NCBI GenBank assembly: GCA_002715965.1
Contig: PBAL01000076.1
Location: 1-64,000, forward strand
Direction of reading: 5' to 3'
DNA from: Verrucomicrobiales bacterium
GTDB taxonomy: Bacteria; Verrucomicrobiota; Verrucomicrobiia; Limisphaerales; JAYPXF01
DNA length: 64,000 nucleotides
Position numbers and translations under genes: made by a program. The notes beneath the pieces are model-generated. The model was not told the DNA's origin and searched no databases. It saw nothing but the letters and a program-made list of their open reading frames with translations. Shown here piece after piece: positions 9,393 through 19,336 of this stretch (within the stretch, counting starts at the first letter, position 1; each line of letters begins with the position of its first letter).

Positions 9393-10541
9393 TCACGAAA
9401 CGTGTGCACCGATCGCCTCGGTGTACATCGCGTATACCGACGTGCTCGCGGTCATGAACAGCCGGTTGCGTTTCTTGCCGCCGAAACAGACGTTGGAGCA
9501 TATCTCCGGCAGATGGATCTGACCGATGCGCTTGCCCTGCGGGTTGAAGACGTGCACACCGTCATAACCATCACCCACCCAACCGGCGCTCGCCCAGATG
9601 TTGCCGTCCTTGTCGGCGCGGATGCCATCGGCGCCCCCATGTCCGATGATCTTCTTGCCGGGATTCTTGGGATCCGGATATTCGAGTTCCATCGAGGCGA
9701 AGTTGCGCGGGTTCTTGAGGCCGGTGGTTCCGACCAGATCCCACACGCGAATGTGCTTGGGATGACTTCCGCCGGTGTCCGACACGTAAAGCTTCTTGTA
9801 GTCGGGCGAGAAACAAAGCCCGTTGGGTTTGTTGATCTCGTCGGCGACCTTCTTGATCTTGCCGGTCTTGTCGTCGAGGCGATAGACGGCTTCCTTCAGG
9901 TGGAGCGGTCCCTTGTTCCCCTCGTAATTCATCATGCTGCCGTAGCCGGGATCGGTGAACCAGATGCTGTTGTCTTCCGGATGAACCACCACATCGTTTG
10001 GAGCATTGAACGGTTTGCCAGCATATTCCTTCGCCAGAACCGTCACGCTGCCATCCCGTTCATATCGAACCACCTGCCGATGGCCGTGCTGGCAGGAGAT
10101 CTGCCGTCCCACCCAGTCGAAGGTGTTGCCGTTGCTGTTCCCGGATGGATGGCGGAAGGTGCTCACCGCCCCATTCTCCTCCAGCCAGCGGAGTTGAACG
10201 TCGTTCGGAATATCACTCCAAAGCAGATAGCGTCCCACTCCGCTCCACGCCGGGCCTTCGGCCCAGAGCATGACCGGGCTGTGATAGATCCGCTGGATTG
10301 GCGTGTTGCCCAGCTTGTATTTGCCGAAGCTCGGATCGAGCGCAACGATGTCCGGGTCCGGATAGCGGGTCGGAATCACTCCGGTCCAATCCCGGGGCGT
10401 TGCGCCAAAAGTTCGGGCGGCAATGGTCGCCATCACGGCTGCGCCGGCCCGCGTCAGGAACTTACGCCGGCCCGGATCAAAGGTCTCGTTCTCGAACGCT
10501 TCTGCCACCTCAGGGTGAATCTGGGTATTCCGCATGCGCAC
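9393..10541 (-). CDS. SMP-30/gluconolactonase/LRE family protein with Tat-like signal
   Basis: RRKFLTRAGAAVMATIAARTFGA; EGPAWSGVGRYLLWSDIPN; NGNTFDWVGRQISCQHGHRQVVRYE; PNDVVVHPEDNSIWFTDPGYG. Confidence 0.88.
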   Translation of the reverse strand: MRMRNTQIHPEVAEAFENETFDPGRRKFLTRAGAAVMATIAARTFGATPRDWTGVIPTRYPDPDIVALDPSFGKYKLGNTPIQRIYHSPVMLWAEGPAWSGVGRYLLWSDIPNDVQLRWLEENGAVSTFRHPSGNSNGNTFDWVGRQISCQHGHRQVVRYERDGSVTVLAKEYAGKPFNAPNDVVVHPEDNSIWFTDPGYGSMMNYEGNKGPLHLKEAVYRLDDKTGKIKKVADEINKPNGLCFSPDYKKLYVSDTGGSHPKHIRVWDLVGTTGLKNPRNFASMELEYPDPKNPGKKIIGHGGADGIRADKDGNIWASAGWVGDGYDGVHVFNPQGKRIGQIHLPEICSNVCFGGKKRNRLFMTASTSVYAMYTEAIGAHVS

Positions 10542-10751
10542 GAGCTAAGCGGAAGAAACGGGTTTCTCAAGCTGGAATTTGCAGTCGAATCTCACCCCCA
10601 ACAGAGCCGGACCGAGGGCTCTCAGATTCCTCAACAAAAAATTTGTGCAATAAATGCCCCTCCTTATACTTCCAATCCTCCAACCAAGCGCCCCGCCACC
10701 GAGTGGTGATCGGAGCATCCAGTTGAAGAACACAGTAATACAAGCAGCTAC

Positions 10752-11153
10752 ATGAAAAAACTCATCGCACTCGCGACCGCATTCGTACTCGCCTCCACGG
10801 CCGCCATGGCCGGGGAATTCCCTGACATCAGCATTACCGAGCTCGAGAAGAAGATCGAAGCCGGCAAGGTCACCGTCATCGACGTGAACGGCGCCAAGTC
10901 CTTCAATTCTCGTGGACACATCCCCGGAGCGATCAACTTCGCCAAGGTTGGCAAGAAGCTCTCCGGCGCACTTCCCAAGGACAAGGACTCCTTGATCGTT
11001 GCATACTGTGGCGGACCGAGCTGCAAGGCTTACAAGCGCGCTGCCTCTGCTGCCGAAAGGTTGGGCTACACCAACGTGAAGCACCTCTCCGCCGGTATCT
11101 CTGGCTGGCTCAGCGCCGGCAAGAAGGTCGAAAAGGGTGGCAAGGCCAACTGA
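10752..11153 (+). CDS. Secreted rhodanese-like domain protein
   Basis: Signal peptide MKKLIALATAFVLASTAAMA; VIDVNGAKSFNSRGHIPGAINF; CGGPSCKAYKRA. Confidence 0.88.
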   Translation: MKKLIALATAFVLASTAAMAGEFPDISITELEKKIEAGKVTVIDVNGAKSFNSRGHIPGAINFAKVGKKLSGALPKDKDSLIVAYCGGPSCKAYKRAASAAERLGYTNVKHLSAGISGWLSAGKKVEKGGKAN

Positions 11154-11170
11154 TCAGTCACTTATCCCAC

Positions 11171-11202
11171 AAACGCTCCGTCGCAAGACGGGGCGTTTTT
11201 TT
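11171..11202 (+). terminator. Rho-independent terminator after rhodanese gene
   Basis: AACGCTCCGTC-GCAA-GACGGGGCGTT followed by a T run; 11-bp stem (one G-U) with GCAA tetraloop. Confidence 0.9.
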
Positions 11203-11272
11203 GTGCCGAACGTAGCGGTGCCCTCTGAGCCGCCAAGTGAGTTCGTCGATGTGGTTCTTTACCGCAACCTGC

Positions 11273-11315
11273 TGAGATAAAGACAGGGATGAGGACAAAG
11301 ATTAAGAAACTGCCG
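11273..11315 (+). repeat. Dispersed intergenic repeat, third copy
   Basis: GAGATAAAGACAGGGATGAGGACAAAGATTAAGAAAC, closely matching GAGATTGAGACAAGGATGAAGACAACGATTAAGAGC at 40.0 kb. Confidence 0.6.
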
Positions 11316-11347
11316 GAGCGTCACAGGCAGGCCGCAAGTGCCAGGAA

Positions 11348-12367
11348 CTATAACAGCCGGCCCTGCTTCGGTTTGTGTCCGGATAGCTTGAGCCGGTCGT
11401 AGGCCAGCTCGGTTGCAACCCTGCCTTTGGGCGTGCGGTTCAGGTAGCCCTCCATGATGAGGTAAGGTTCGTAAACTTCTTCGATCGTGTCTGATTCCTC
11501 GCCGACCGCAACCGCCATGGAACTCAAGCCGACCGGGCCACCTCCAAATTTCACGATGATCGTCTCGAGGATGCGCTTGTCCATTTCGTCCAGACCGTGC
11601 GCGTCGATCTCGAGCATGCCCAGTGCCTTGTCCGCGGTGTTCTTGTTCACGCTGCCATCGCCTTTCACCTGTGCGTAGTCGCGCACGCGACGCAGGAGGT
11701 TGTTGGCAATGCGCGGCGTTCCACGACTGCGATTGGCGATCTCGGCCGCGCCCGCACCATCGATCCAGACGTCGAGCAATCGCGCAGCCCGTTCCACAAT
11801 GCCCTGCAAATCCGCGCCCTGATAATAGTCCAGGCGCTCACGGATGCCGAAGCGCGTCAGCATGGGTGAAGTGAGCAAGCCGCTTCGCGTGGTGGCTCCG
11901 ATGAGCGTGAACGGCGGAAGGTTCAGGCGCACACTGCGCGCGTTCGGTCCCTGGTCGATGATGATGTCCAGTTTGAAGTCCTCCATCGCCGGATAAAGAT
12001 ACTCTTCGATCGTTTTCTGCAATCGGTGGATTTCGTCGATGAAGAGCACATCGCCTTCTTCGAGGTTGGTCAGCAGTCCCGCAAGGTCTCCCGCCTTCTC
12101 GATCGTGGGGCCGCTGGTCGATTTCAGGTTGGTGCCCATCGCCTTCGCGATGATGTTTGCCAGGGTGGTCTTGCCGAGACCCGGCGGACCGGAGAGGAGA
12201 ATATGATCTATCGCATCTCCGCGTTGCCGGGCCGCCTGCACCGCGATTTCCAGCCGCTCACGCACCTTTGGCTGCCCGGCGAAATCGTCGAAGATCTGCG
12301 GACGAAGAGTGACCTCGAAGTCCGAATCGGGCTTGGTCAACACATCTGAAATCATCCGCTCTGCCAT
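11348..12367 (-). CDS. ruvB: Holliday junction branch migration DNA helicase RuvB
   Basis: [77 protein letters not shown]. Confidence 0.97.
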   Translation of the reverse strand: MAERMISDVLTKPDSDFEVTLRPQIFDDFAGQPKVRERLEIAVQAARQRGDAIDHILLSGPPGLGKTTLANIIAKAMGTNLKSTSGPTIEKAGDLAGLLTNLEEGDVLFIDEIHRLQKTIEEYLYPAMEDFKLDIIIDQGPNARSVRLNLPPFTLIGATTRSGLLTSPMLTRFGIRERLDYYQGADLQGIVERAARLLDVWIDGAGAAEIANRSRGTPRIANNLLRRVRDYAQVKGDGSVNKNTADKALGMLEIDAHGLDEMDKRILETIIVKFGGGPVGLSSMAVAVGEESDTIEEVYEPYLIMEGYLNRTPKGRVATELAYDRLKLSGHKPKQGRLL

Positions 12368-12458
12368 CGCGACTCAGCATGTGTGAATTGCCGGCGTGCG
12401 GCAAGATCGTTCGCAGAATCGCTCGCCCAAACGCGCGATGTTGTGTAATCCCCCTCGC

Positions 12459-13457
12459 ATGATCACCAAATTCGCGTTCGTCGGTTTTCGCCATCCTCAC
12501 ATTTTTGACATGTACCAGCGTTGTCGCGAAAGGGACGACGTCGAAATTGTCGCGTGTTGCGAGGAGGATGCTTCGACTCGATCGGAACAGGCTTCCCGGG
12601 ACGATCTTGAGATCACGCATGAGAGTTTTGCGGCCATGCTGGAGGAGACTGAATGCGACGTGGTTGCCGTGGGAGACAGCTACGGACTGCGGGCCGATCG
12701 AATCATTGCCGCGCTCGAACGCGGCCGCCATGTGATCAGCGACAAACCGATCTGCATTTCGTTGGCGGAACTCGACCGGATCGAAGAGGTCGCCAAGCAA
12801 AAGAACTGCATCGTGGGCTGCATGCTGGACATGCGCGATCTGCCGGTCTTTCTGGGTTTGCGCGAACTCATCAAGCAGGGAGAAATCGGTGAAGTGCAGG
12901 CGATCAGCTTCGATGGCCAGCACCCGTTGAACTATGGCAAACGCCCGATGTGGTATTTCGAGCCGGGCATGCATGGCGGGGTGATCAACGACATCGCAGT
13001 ACACGCGCTGGATTTCATTCCCTGGGCGAGCGGCCTTGCGATCAGGGACCTGAACGCCGCTCGAGGTTGGAACGGGACCGTGCCGCAACATCCGGATTTC
13101 CAACAATGCGGCCAGGGCATGCTGACGCTCGAGAACGGGGCAGGTGTCATCTTCGATGTCTCGTATCTCACCCCGGATTCCATCGGCTACACGATGCCCA
13201 TCTACTGGCGGTTCACGATCTGGGGTGCGGATGGCGTTCTTGAAGCAGGGTTCAATACTCCGCAAATCACGATTTTCAAGAATGGCGAAGACGCGCCACG
13301 GCCAGTCGAGCTTCCTGCCGGAAAACCGGGTTCGTATCTCGAATCGTTCCTGCAGGAGATCAACGGTGGCACCGATCTTCACCTGTCATCGGCCGATGTT
13401 CTCAAAGCCTCGCGGATCTCTCTTGAGGTGCAGGCCTTGGCGGACCGAAGCGGATAG
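12459..13457 (+). CDS. Gfo/Idh/MocA family oxidoreductase
   Basis: MITKFAFVGFRHPHIFDMYQRC; VISDKPICISLAELDRIEEVAKQK. Confidence 0.88.
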   Translation: MITKFAFVGFRHPHIFDMYQRCRERDDVEIVACCEEDASTRSEQASRDDLEITHESFAAMLEETECDVVAVGDSYGLRADRIIAALERGRHVISDKPICISLAELDRIEEVAKQKNCIVGCMLDMRDLPVFLGLRELIKQGEIGEVQAISFDGQHPLNYGKRPMWYFEPGMHGGVINDIAVHALDFIPWASGLAIRDLNAARGWNGTVPQHPDFQQCGQGMLTLENGAGVIFDVSYLTPDSIGYTMPIYWRFTIWGADGVLEAGFNTPQITIFKNGEDAPRPVELPAGKPGSYLESFLQEINGGTDLHLSSADVLKASRISLEVQALADRSG

Positions 13458-13571
13458 GCATGTTCGAATCTCCAAACTACAGATGGTGGCGGAGCAGCGA
13501 GCGTGTGCGAGCAGCATTTCGCGATCAAGATTCTGATCGCCACTGCATTCTTCGAGCAGGGGCCAACTGAA

Positions 13572-14795
13572 TCAAGGCAGCCTGAACTTCGCCACTCCGA
13601 TGTGCGCCCGCAGGCTCGCGTTGCGCTTCTTGGAGCCGAAATACCAGAGCCAGATTTCGTTGTTGTGAATCAGCACAGCCGGACCTTGGACGGACCACGC
13701 ATCCCACTGGCCGTTGCGAGGTTCGAGAATCGGGTTGTTCGGGTTGCGTTCCCAATGAACACCGTCCTCGCTGTAGGCATGACCGATGGCACCGCGTTGC
13801 TGATCCACCCCTTCGTTGTACTCCCAACTCCCGAAGTAGAAACAGTGATAGCCGTGATGCGGATCGGCGATCACGTGCACGTGGCTGACCCACAACTCGT
13901 CCCAAGCGCCTTCCGGTCCCTTGTCGAGCACTGGCTCGGCTTCCCGCTCCCATTCGATGCCATCCTTCGAGGTCGCATATCCCATGCGAAAGGTCGGAAA
14001 CTTGCCGGTGGTCCACATTCCCAAACCGACATACCACATCTTGAAGAGCTTCTCTTCATCGTCATAAATCACTGAAGGTTCAAGCACTCCGCCGACGCTG
14101 AGGACCTCGGGCTTGGAAGGATCCCGTGCGGATGGTTTTTCCCACTCGTACTTCTCCGCGAGGACGGGACTGCTGCCATGCTTCTTCCATTTGATTCCGT
14201 CCTCGGACGTTGCCAGACCAATCGCAAAGGTCGTGCTGCCTTCCGGCGGCCGATCACCGACGTAGTAGAGATGATACTTCCCGGATGGTGTATGAAGAAC
14301 TGACACCGTCTCCACGCCAATCGCATCCCAACCACTCCGATTCGGACTCAGCAGATAGCGCGGCTCCTTGCCGGAGTCATCCGTCGCACTCGTCCAGGTC
14401 AGACCGTCAGGGCTTTCGGAATGACACGTGCCCAATGTAAAACTCCCGTCACCAAAAACCGCTCCCGCCGTGAACCACATTCGAAAACGATCTCCGTCTC
14501 GCATGACAAATGGATCACCCAACAAATCAGTTGGAATCAGGTTCTCGCCCTTCGAAGTCCCGACCGGTCCGTCACCCACTCTCAAGAACGGACCGGGAAA
14601 GCGAATCAGCGGTTCGCCTGGCTTGGGTTCCCGGGCCGCAATGGCCGGCTTGCTCTCCGCGGAATTCGATGGACGCGGTGCGGGTGAATACTCACGATTG
14701 TCGTCCTGCTTCTCCAGATGCTCCATCCATCCGCAAAAGGCACAGAACATTCCTATCGACACAATCCAGAACCATCGGTTTTTGGGCAGTTTCAT
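13572..14795 (-). CDS. Membrane-anchored/secreted glycosidase-like five-bladed beta-propeller protein (GH43/GH32-like fold)
   Basis: Repeated DPFVMRDGDRFRMWFTAG, GIGLATSEDGIKWKKHG, LFKMWYVGLG, AYSEDGVHWERNPNNPIL propeller motifs; N-terminal hydrophobic segment. Confidence 0.7.
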   Translation of the reverse strand: MKLPKNRWFWIVSIGMFCAFCGWMEHLEKQDDNREYSPAPRPSNSAESKPAIAAREPKPGEPLIRFPGPFLRVGDGPVGTSKGENLIPTDLLGDPFVMRDGDRFRMWFTAGAVFGDGSFTLGTCHSESPDGLTWTSATDDSGKEPRYLLSPNRSGWDAIGVETVSVLHTPSGKYHLYYVGDRPPEGSTTFAIGLATSEDGIKWKKHGSSPVLAEKYEWEKPSARDPSKPEVLSVGGVLEPSVIYDDEEKLFKMWYVGLGMWTTGKFPTFRMGYATSKDGIEWEREAEPVLDKGPEGAWDELWVSHVHVIADPHHGYHCFYFGSWEYNEGVDQQRGAIGHAYSEDGVHWERNPNNPILEPRNGQWDAWSVQGPAVLIHNNEIWLWYFGSKKRNASLRAHIGVAKFRLP

Positions 14796-14956
14796 TGGTA
14801 ATTTGAGTTGAGTTGATGACACTGCGGTCGCGCGATCTGTTTCAACTGATTTGACGAAATCCACTTGAAAACTCAGCGGTCCTCACAGCTGTGAATACGA
14901 TCCGTTGCCTTCGCGTTTCTTGCTAAACGCACTTGCCCGCGCCTATCCTTTGTCCC

Positions 14957-15526
14957 ATGCCCACCGAGACAAATCTCAAGCCTTGGACCGTCAGTGCCTC
15001 CAAGTATCTGATTCAGGATCGATGGCTCTGCATGCGCGCGGATACCTGTCTCACGCCCACCGGGGTGAAGGTCGATCCCTTCTACGTGATGGAGACGCCG
15101 AACTGGGTGCACATCGTGGCGATCGATGACCAGAACCGCCTGCTCGTCACCGAACAATACCGGCACGGCTCCAAGCGCATGCATCGCGAGATTCCCGGTG
15201 GCGTGATCGATTCGGAAGATTTCTCTCCACTGGATGCAGCCAAGCGCGAACTCGTCGAGGAAACGGGGTGCACCGCGGAACGATTTGAACAATTGCCGAC
15301 GGTCTGGGCAAACCCTGCGCGGCAGAACAACCGCATCTACACCTACATCGCCCACGGCACCCGGGTTGTGTCTGAGCAAAAAATGGATGAAGCGGAGGAG
15401 ATCAAGTTTGAGTTCGTGGACTTCGACCAGATTCTCGAAGAGATCGACCGTGGCGAGTTTTCCCACGCGTTGTTGATCAGCAGCGTCCTTACGGCAGAGC
15501 GCAGGTTGAGGCAGGAACAGGGATGA
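14957..15526 (+). CDS. NUDIX hydrolase
   Basis: Nudix box GGVIDSEDFSPLDAAKRELVEETGC. Confidence 0.9.
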   Translation: MPTETNLKPWTVSASKYLIQDRWLCMRADTCLTPTGVKVDPFYVMETPNWVHIVAIDDQNRLLVTEQYRHGSKRMHREIPGGVIDSEDFSPLDAAKRELVEETGCTAERFEQLPTVWANPARQNNRIYTYIAHGTRVVSEQKMDEAEEIKFEFVDFDQILEEIDRGEFSHALLISSVLTAERRLRQEQG

Positions 15527-15542
15527 GTTTTTTGAACCACCA

Positions 15543-17282
15543 ATGAAGGCCGAAGAGAACCGACTGAAGCCCGAAGAACTACGCAGCCATCGCTGGCTGG
15601 GGCCGGATGATCTGCGTTCCTTCGGTCATCGTTCGCGACAGAAGCAATCGGGATTCAACACCGAGGAGTTTGCGGGCAAACCGGTCATCGGCATTCTAAA
15701 CACTTGGAACGACCTCATCTCCTGTCACGCGCACTTCAAGCAGCGGGTCGAGGAAATCAAGCGAGGCGTCTGGCAGGCCGGTGGTTTTCCGGTGGAGATT
15801 CCCGTCATGGGCATGAGCGAGACGTTCATGAAACCCACGTCGATGTATTATCGAAACCTGCTGGCGCTTGAGACCGAGGAAACCCTGCGGACCTATCCGA
15901 TCGATGCGACCGTGCTCATGGGCGGATGCGACAAGACCACTCCCGCCCTGTTGATGGGCGCTGTCAGTGCAAACATTCCGGCGATCTTCATGCCCGGCGG
16001 CCCCATGCAGCGGACGAGCTGGCGGGGCGGACCCTTGGGAAGCGGCAGTGATGTCTGGAAGTACTGGGCTGAACGCGGAGCGGGTCGTCTGTCCTGCGAC
16101 GACTGGTGCGATCTGGAAAGTCACATCGCAGCCTCGCCCGGACATTGCATGACCATGGGAACGGCATCCACGATGACCTCAATCGCTGAAGTGCTGGGCT
16201 TTTGCCTGCCCGGCGCGGCTTCCATTCCCGCAACACATTCGGGACATTCCCGGATGGCCTCTGCCACGGGAAGCCGGGCCGTGGAGATTGCATGGCAAAA
16301 TCTGAAACCGCGCCAAATCCTCACGGCACGTTCGGTCGATAATGCGATCACCGCATTGATGGCACTTGGTGGATCGACCAACGCGATCATTCACCTCATC
16401 GCGCTTGCGCGCCGGGCCGAAGTTCCGCTCACGCTGGATCGGTTCGATGAGATTTCCGAACGGGTTCCCGTCATCGCCAACATCCGGCCGGCCGGCAAAT
16501 ACGTCATGCCCGATTTCTTCGAGGCGGGCGGGCTGCGCGGATTGCTTGGTCGCATCAAGGATTTGTTCGATCTCGCATGCCCGAATGTCGCCGGCACGAA
16601 CCTGGGTGAAGCCATTGGTGTTGCCGATGTCTACGAGGATGACGTCATCCGCCCACGCGACAATCCACTTTGTGAAAGCGGAAGCCTCGCTGTTCTGCGC
16701 GGCAATCTTGCCCCGGATGGAGCGGTCATCAAACCGCCGGCGGTCGAACCACACCTGCTCGAACATCGCGGCCCTGCGGTGGTGTTCAAGAACTATCCCG
16801 ACCTCAAGGCCCGCATTGATGATCCCGCACTGGCGCTGACCAAGGACCACGTCATCGTGCTGCAAAGCGCCGGTCCTCTCGGCGCGCCGGGCATTCCCGA
16901 ATGGGGCATGTTGCCGATCCCGAAGTATCTCCTCGAACAGGGCGTCCGTGACATGGTGCGCGTTTCCGATGCACGAATGAGTGGCACGAGTTACGGTGCG
17001 TGTGTCCTGCACGTCTCACCCGAATCACACAGCGGTGGACCGCTCGCACTCGTGGAGGACGGCGACATGATTACACTGAACGTGAACGAGCGCGGCATCG
17101 ACGTGGATATCTCGGATGAAGAAATGGCTTCACGCCGGGCTGCGTGGAAGCCACCGGAAAAACGTTTCAGCCGCGGCTACGGCCGCTTGTATTTCGACGA
17201 AACCACACAGGCGCATGAAGGCTGCGATTTCCGTTTCCTCCACGCGGATGGAAGTACAGACCCTGACCCCGAGATTTATTGA
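15543..17282 (+). CDS. IlvD/Edd family dehydratase (sugar-acid/L-arabonate dehydratase-like)
   Basis: HRSRQKQSGFNTEEFAGKPVIGILNTWNDLISCHAHF; VLMGGCDKTTPALLMGAVSANIPAIFMPGGPM; GHCMTMGTASTM. Confidence 0.88.
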   Translation: MKAEENRLKPEELRSHRWLGPDDLRSFGHRSRQKQSGFNTEEFAGKPVIGILNTWNDLISCHAHFKQRVEEIKRGVWQAGGFPVEIPVMGMSETFMKPTSMYYRNLLALETEETLRTYPIDATVLMGGCDKTTPALLMGAVSANIPAIFMPGGPMQRTSWRGGPLGSGSDVWKYWAERGAGRLSCDDWCDLESHIAASPGHCMTMGTASTMTSIAEVLGFCLPGAASIPATHSGHSRMASATGSRAVEIAWQNLKPRQILTARSVDNAITALMALGGSTNAIIHLIALARRAEVPLTLDRFDEISERVPVIANIRPAGKYVMPDFFEAGGLRGLLGRIKDLFDLACPNVAGTNLGEAIGVADVYEDDVIRPRDNPLCESGSLAVLRGNLAPDGAVIKPPAVEPHLLEHRGPAVVFKNYPDLKARIDDPALALTKDHVIVLQSAGPLGAPGIPEWGMLPIPKYLLEQGVRDMVRVSDARMSGTSYGACVLHVSPESHSGGPLALVEDGDMITLNVNERGIDVDISDEEMASRRAAWKPPEKRFSRGYGRLYFDETTQAHEGCDFRFLHADGSTDPDPEIY

Positions 17283-17288
17283 TCAAGA

Positions 17289-18197
17289 ATGCACACCACC
17301 GAAATCACTTCAGAAATCCTGAACAACTCAGTCATCGCCGTTCCACCGCTGGCGCGAAATCCCGATCTCACCGTCAACGCGGACGAGAACCGCAAAATTG
17401 TGGATCACATTGAGAAAGGTGGAATCTCGACTCTTCTCTATGGCGGCAATGCGAATTTCTATCACCTCCGCCCCAGTGAGTTCGAACCGCTCATCGGTAC
17501 ACTCGCGGACATCGCCGGCGAAGATACCTTGGTGATTCCATCCGCAGGTCCCGCATACGGCACGCAGATGGACCAGGCGAAAATCCTGGCACAGTCGAAG
17601 TTTCCCACCGCGATGGTCTTGCCGGCGGAAGGCATCATGACCGACGCCGGACTTCTCACCGGCTTCCGTCACTTCGTCGAGGCGATCAGCCGGCCGGCTG
17701 TTCTCTACATCAAGCGTGAGGGATACATCACCCCGCGCGGCGCGGCTCAACTCGTCAACGACGACCTCGTCTCGTTTATCAAGTATGCGATCGTCCGCGA
17801 AGACACGGCGCAGGATGAATTCCTAGATGAACTCGTCCAGCAGGTGGATCCTTCAAAGATCGTCAGTGGAATCGGCGAACAACCTGCGGTCACCCACCTT
17901 ACCCAGTTCAACCTGACCGGATTCACCGCGGGATGCGTATGCGTACGGCCGGATCTCTCCCAGGAACTGCTGGGGGTCATCAAGGCCGGCAAGCTCGACC
18001 GCGCCGCTGACATCCAAGCCATCTTCAAACCACTGGAAGATCTGCGCAACGGCATCAACCCGATCCGCGTGTTGCACGCAGCGGTCCAACTTGCAGACAT
18101 CGCCGAAACCGGGCCGCAGATGCCCCTGCTGTGTGGCTTGAACGACGAGGAAAGCGCGCAGGTGAAGGAAGCGGCCAAAAACCTGCTCAGCGCATGA
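17289..18197 (+). CDS. Dihydrodipicolinate synthase/N-acetylneuraminate lyase family protein (aldolase/dehydratase)
   Basis: GGISTLLYGGNANFYHLRPSEF; PAVLYIKREGYITPR schiff-base Lys context; follows IlvD directly. Confidence 0.82.
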   Translation: MHTTEITSEILNNSVIAVPPLARNPDLTVNADENRKIVDHIEKGGISTLLYGGNANFYHLRPSEFEPLIGTLADIAGEDTLVIPSAGPAYGTQMDQAKILAQSKFPTAMVLPAEGIMTDAGLLTGFRHFVEAISRPAVLYIKREGYITPRGAAQLVNDDLVSFIKYAIVREDTAQDEFLDELVQQVDPSKIVSGIGEQPAVTHLTQFNLTGFTAGCVCVRPDLSQELLGVIKAGKLDRAADIQAIFKPLEDLRNGINPIRVLHAAVQLADIAETGPQMPLLCGLNDEESAQVKEAAKNLLSA

Positions 18198-18352
18198 GTC
18201 TAACCCAAACCGAATTGGGGATTGCTCTGATTACTGTCGACCGCGGGGTTTCTTGTGCAGTCCTCGGTTGCGACGACAATTGATCAACAGATATTTTCCC
18301 ATCCAACAACGCTGACTTGGAACAACCCTCACCGCGCAACTAACATCGCGCC

Positions 18353-19315
18353 ATGTTGTATCCGCTGACCTTCAAACCCATCCTCATGGAACGCGTCTGG
18401 GGCGGCCGACGCCTCGGATCGATGTATGGGAAGGAGTTGCCCGCCGAAATGCCCATCGGCGAATCATGGGAAGTCACCGATCGCCCCGAAGGGGTCAGCG
18501 AAATCAAGAATGGCCCGCTCGCTGGAAAAGACCTTCGCTGGTTGATGGAGAATCGTCGAGACGAACTCCTTGGATCGGCGCACGATTACGACGGCCGGTT
18601 TCCGTTGCTGATCAAGATCCTGGACGCCAGCGACAAGCTCTCCTTGCAGGTCCATCCGCCTGCTCACAAGGCCGCGGAGATGAACGGCGAACCGAAGACT
18701 GAGATGTGGTACGTCGCCGATGCCACATCCAACGCAGACGTCTTCGTCGGATTGAAGAACGGAGTCACGCCCGAGCAGTTCCGCGAAAAGGTGGACAATG
18801 GATCAGTTGCCGAGTGCTTTCATCGAATCGAAGTATCCAAGGGTGACGTGATGTTCCTTCCCAGCGGCCGTGTTCACGCGCTTGGTGCGGGAAGTGTGAT
18901 TTTTGAAATTCAGCAAAACTCCAATACGACCTATCGCGTGTTTGATTGGAATCGCGTCGGACGCGATGGCAATCCGCGCGAGCTGCACATCGAGCAGGCG
19001 ATGGAGTCGATTGATTTTCAGGATTTCGAACCAGGCTTGGTGGGCGATGGGTTCAGCGGGGAACCGGTTGGCCGAAGGCCGCTGGTGGAAGACCCCTTGT
19101 TCACGGTGGAGAACTTCAGGGCTTGCGCTGGTGAATCGATGGTTCCAAGCGCCGGGCAATGCCATGTGATCGCGTGTCTCAGCGGGGAGCTTTCCATTGA
19201 AGATGCTGTAAGTTTGAAGCCGGGCGAGTTTTGTCTGCTTCCGGCCTGCCTGGAGTCCGCGAAAATCAAGGCAGCCTCAGATTCCGAATGGCTTATGGCC
19301 ACGCCGGGAGAATAG
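18353..19315 (+). CDS. manA: Mannose-6-phosphate isomerase, class I
   Basis: YPLTFKPILMERVWGGRRL; FPLLIKILDASDKLSLQVHP; IFEIQQNSNTTYRVFDWNR. Confidence 0.93.
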   Translation: MLYPLTFKPILMERVWGGRRLGSMYGKELPAEMPIGESWEVTDRPEGVSEIKNGPLAGKDLRWLMENRRDELLGSAHDYDGRFPLLIKILDASDKLSLQVHPPAHKAAEMNGEPKTEMWYVADATSNADVFVGLKNGVTPEQFREKVDNGSVAECFHRIEVSKGDVMFLPSGRVHALGAGSVIFEIQQNSNTTYRVFDWNRVGRDGNPRELHIEQAMESIDFQDFEPGLVGDGFSGEPVGRRPLVEDPLFTVENFRACAGESMVPSAGQCHVIACLSGELSIEDAVSLKPGEFCLLPACLESAKIKAASDSEWLMATPGE

Positions 19316-19336
19316 TTCCTGTACGTTTTCCAGGAT

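Noticed and set aside
9402-10709. 435-aa plus-strand ORF opposite the SMP-30 gene
   Set aside because: Antisense codon-bias artefact; the minus frame carries the gluconolactonase motifs.
12258-13382. 374-aa minus ORF opposite the Gfo/Idh gene
   Set aside because: Antisense artefact; the plus frame has Rossmann and EKP-like motifs.
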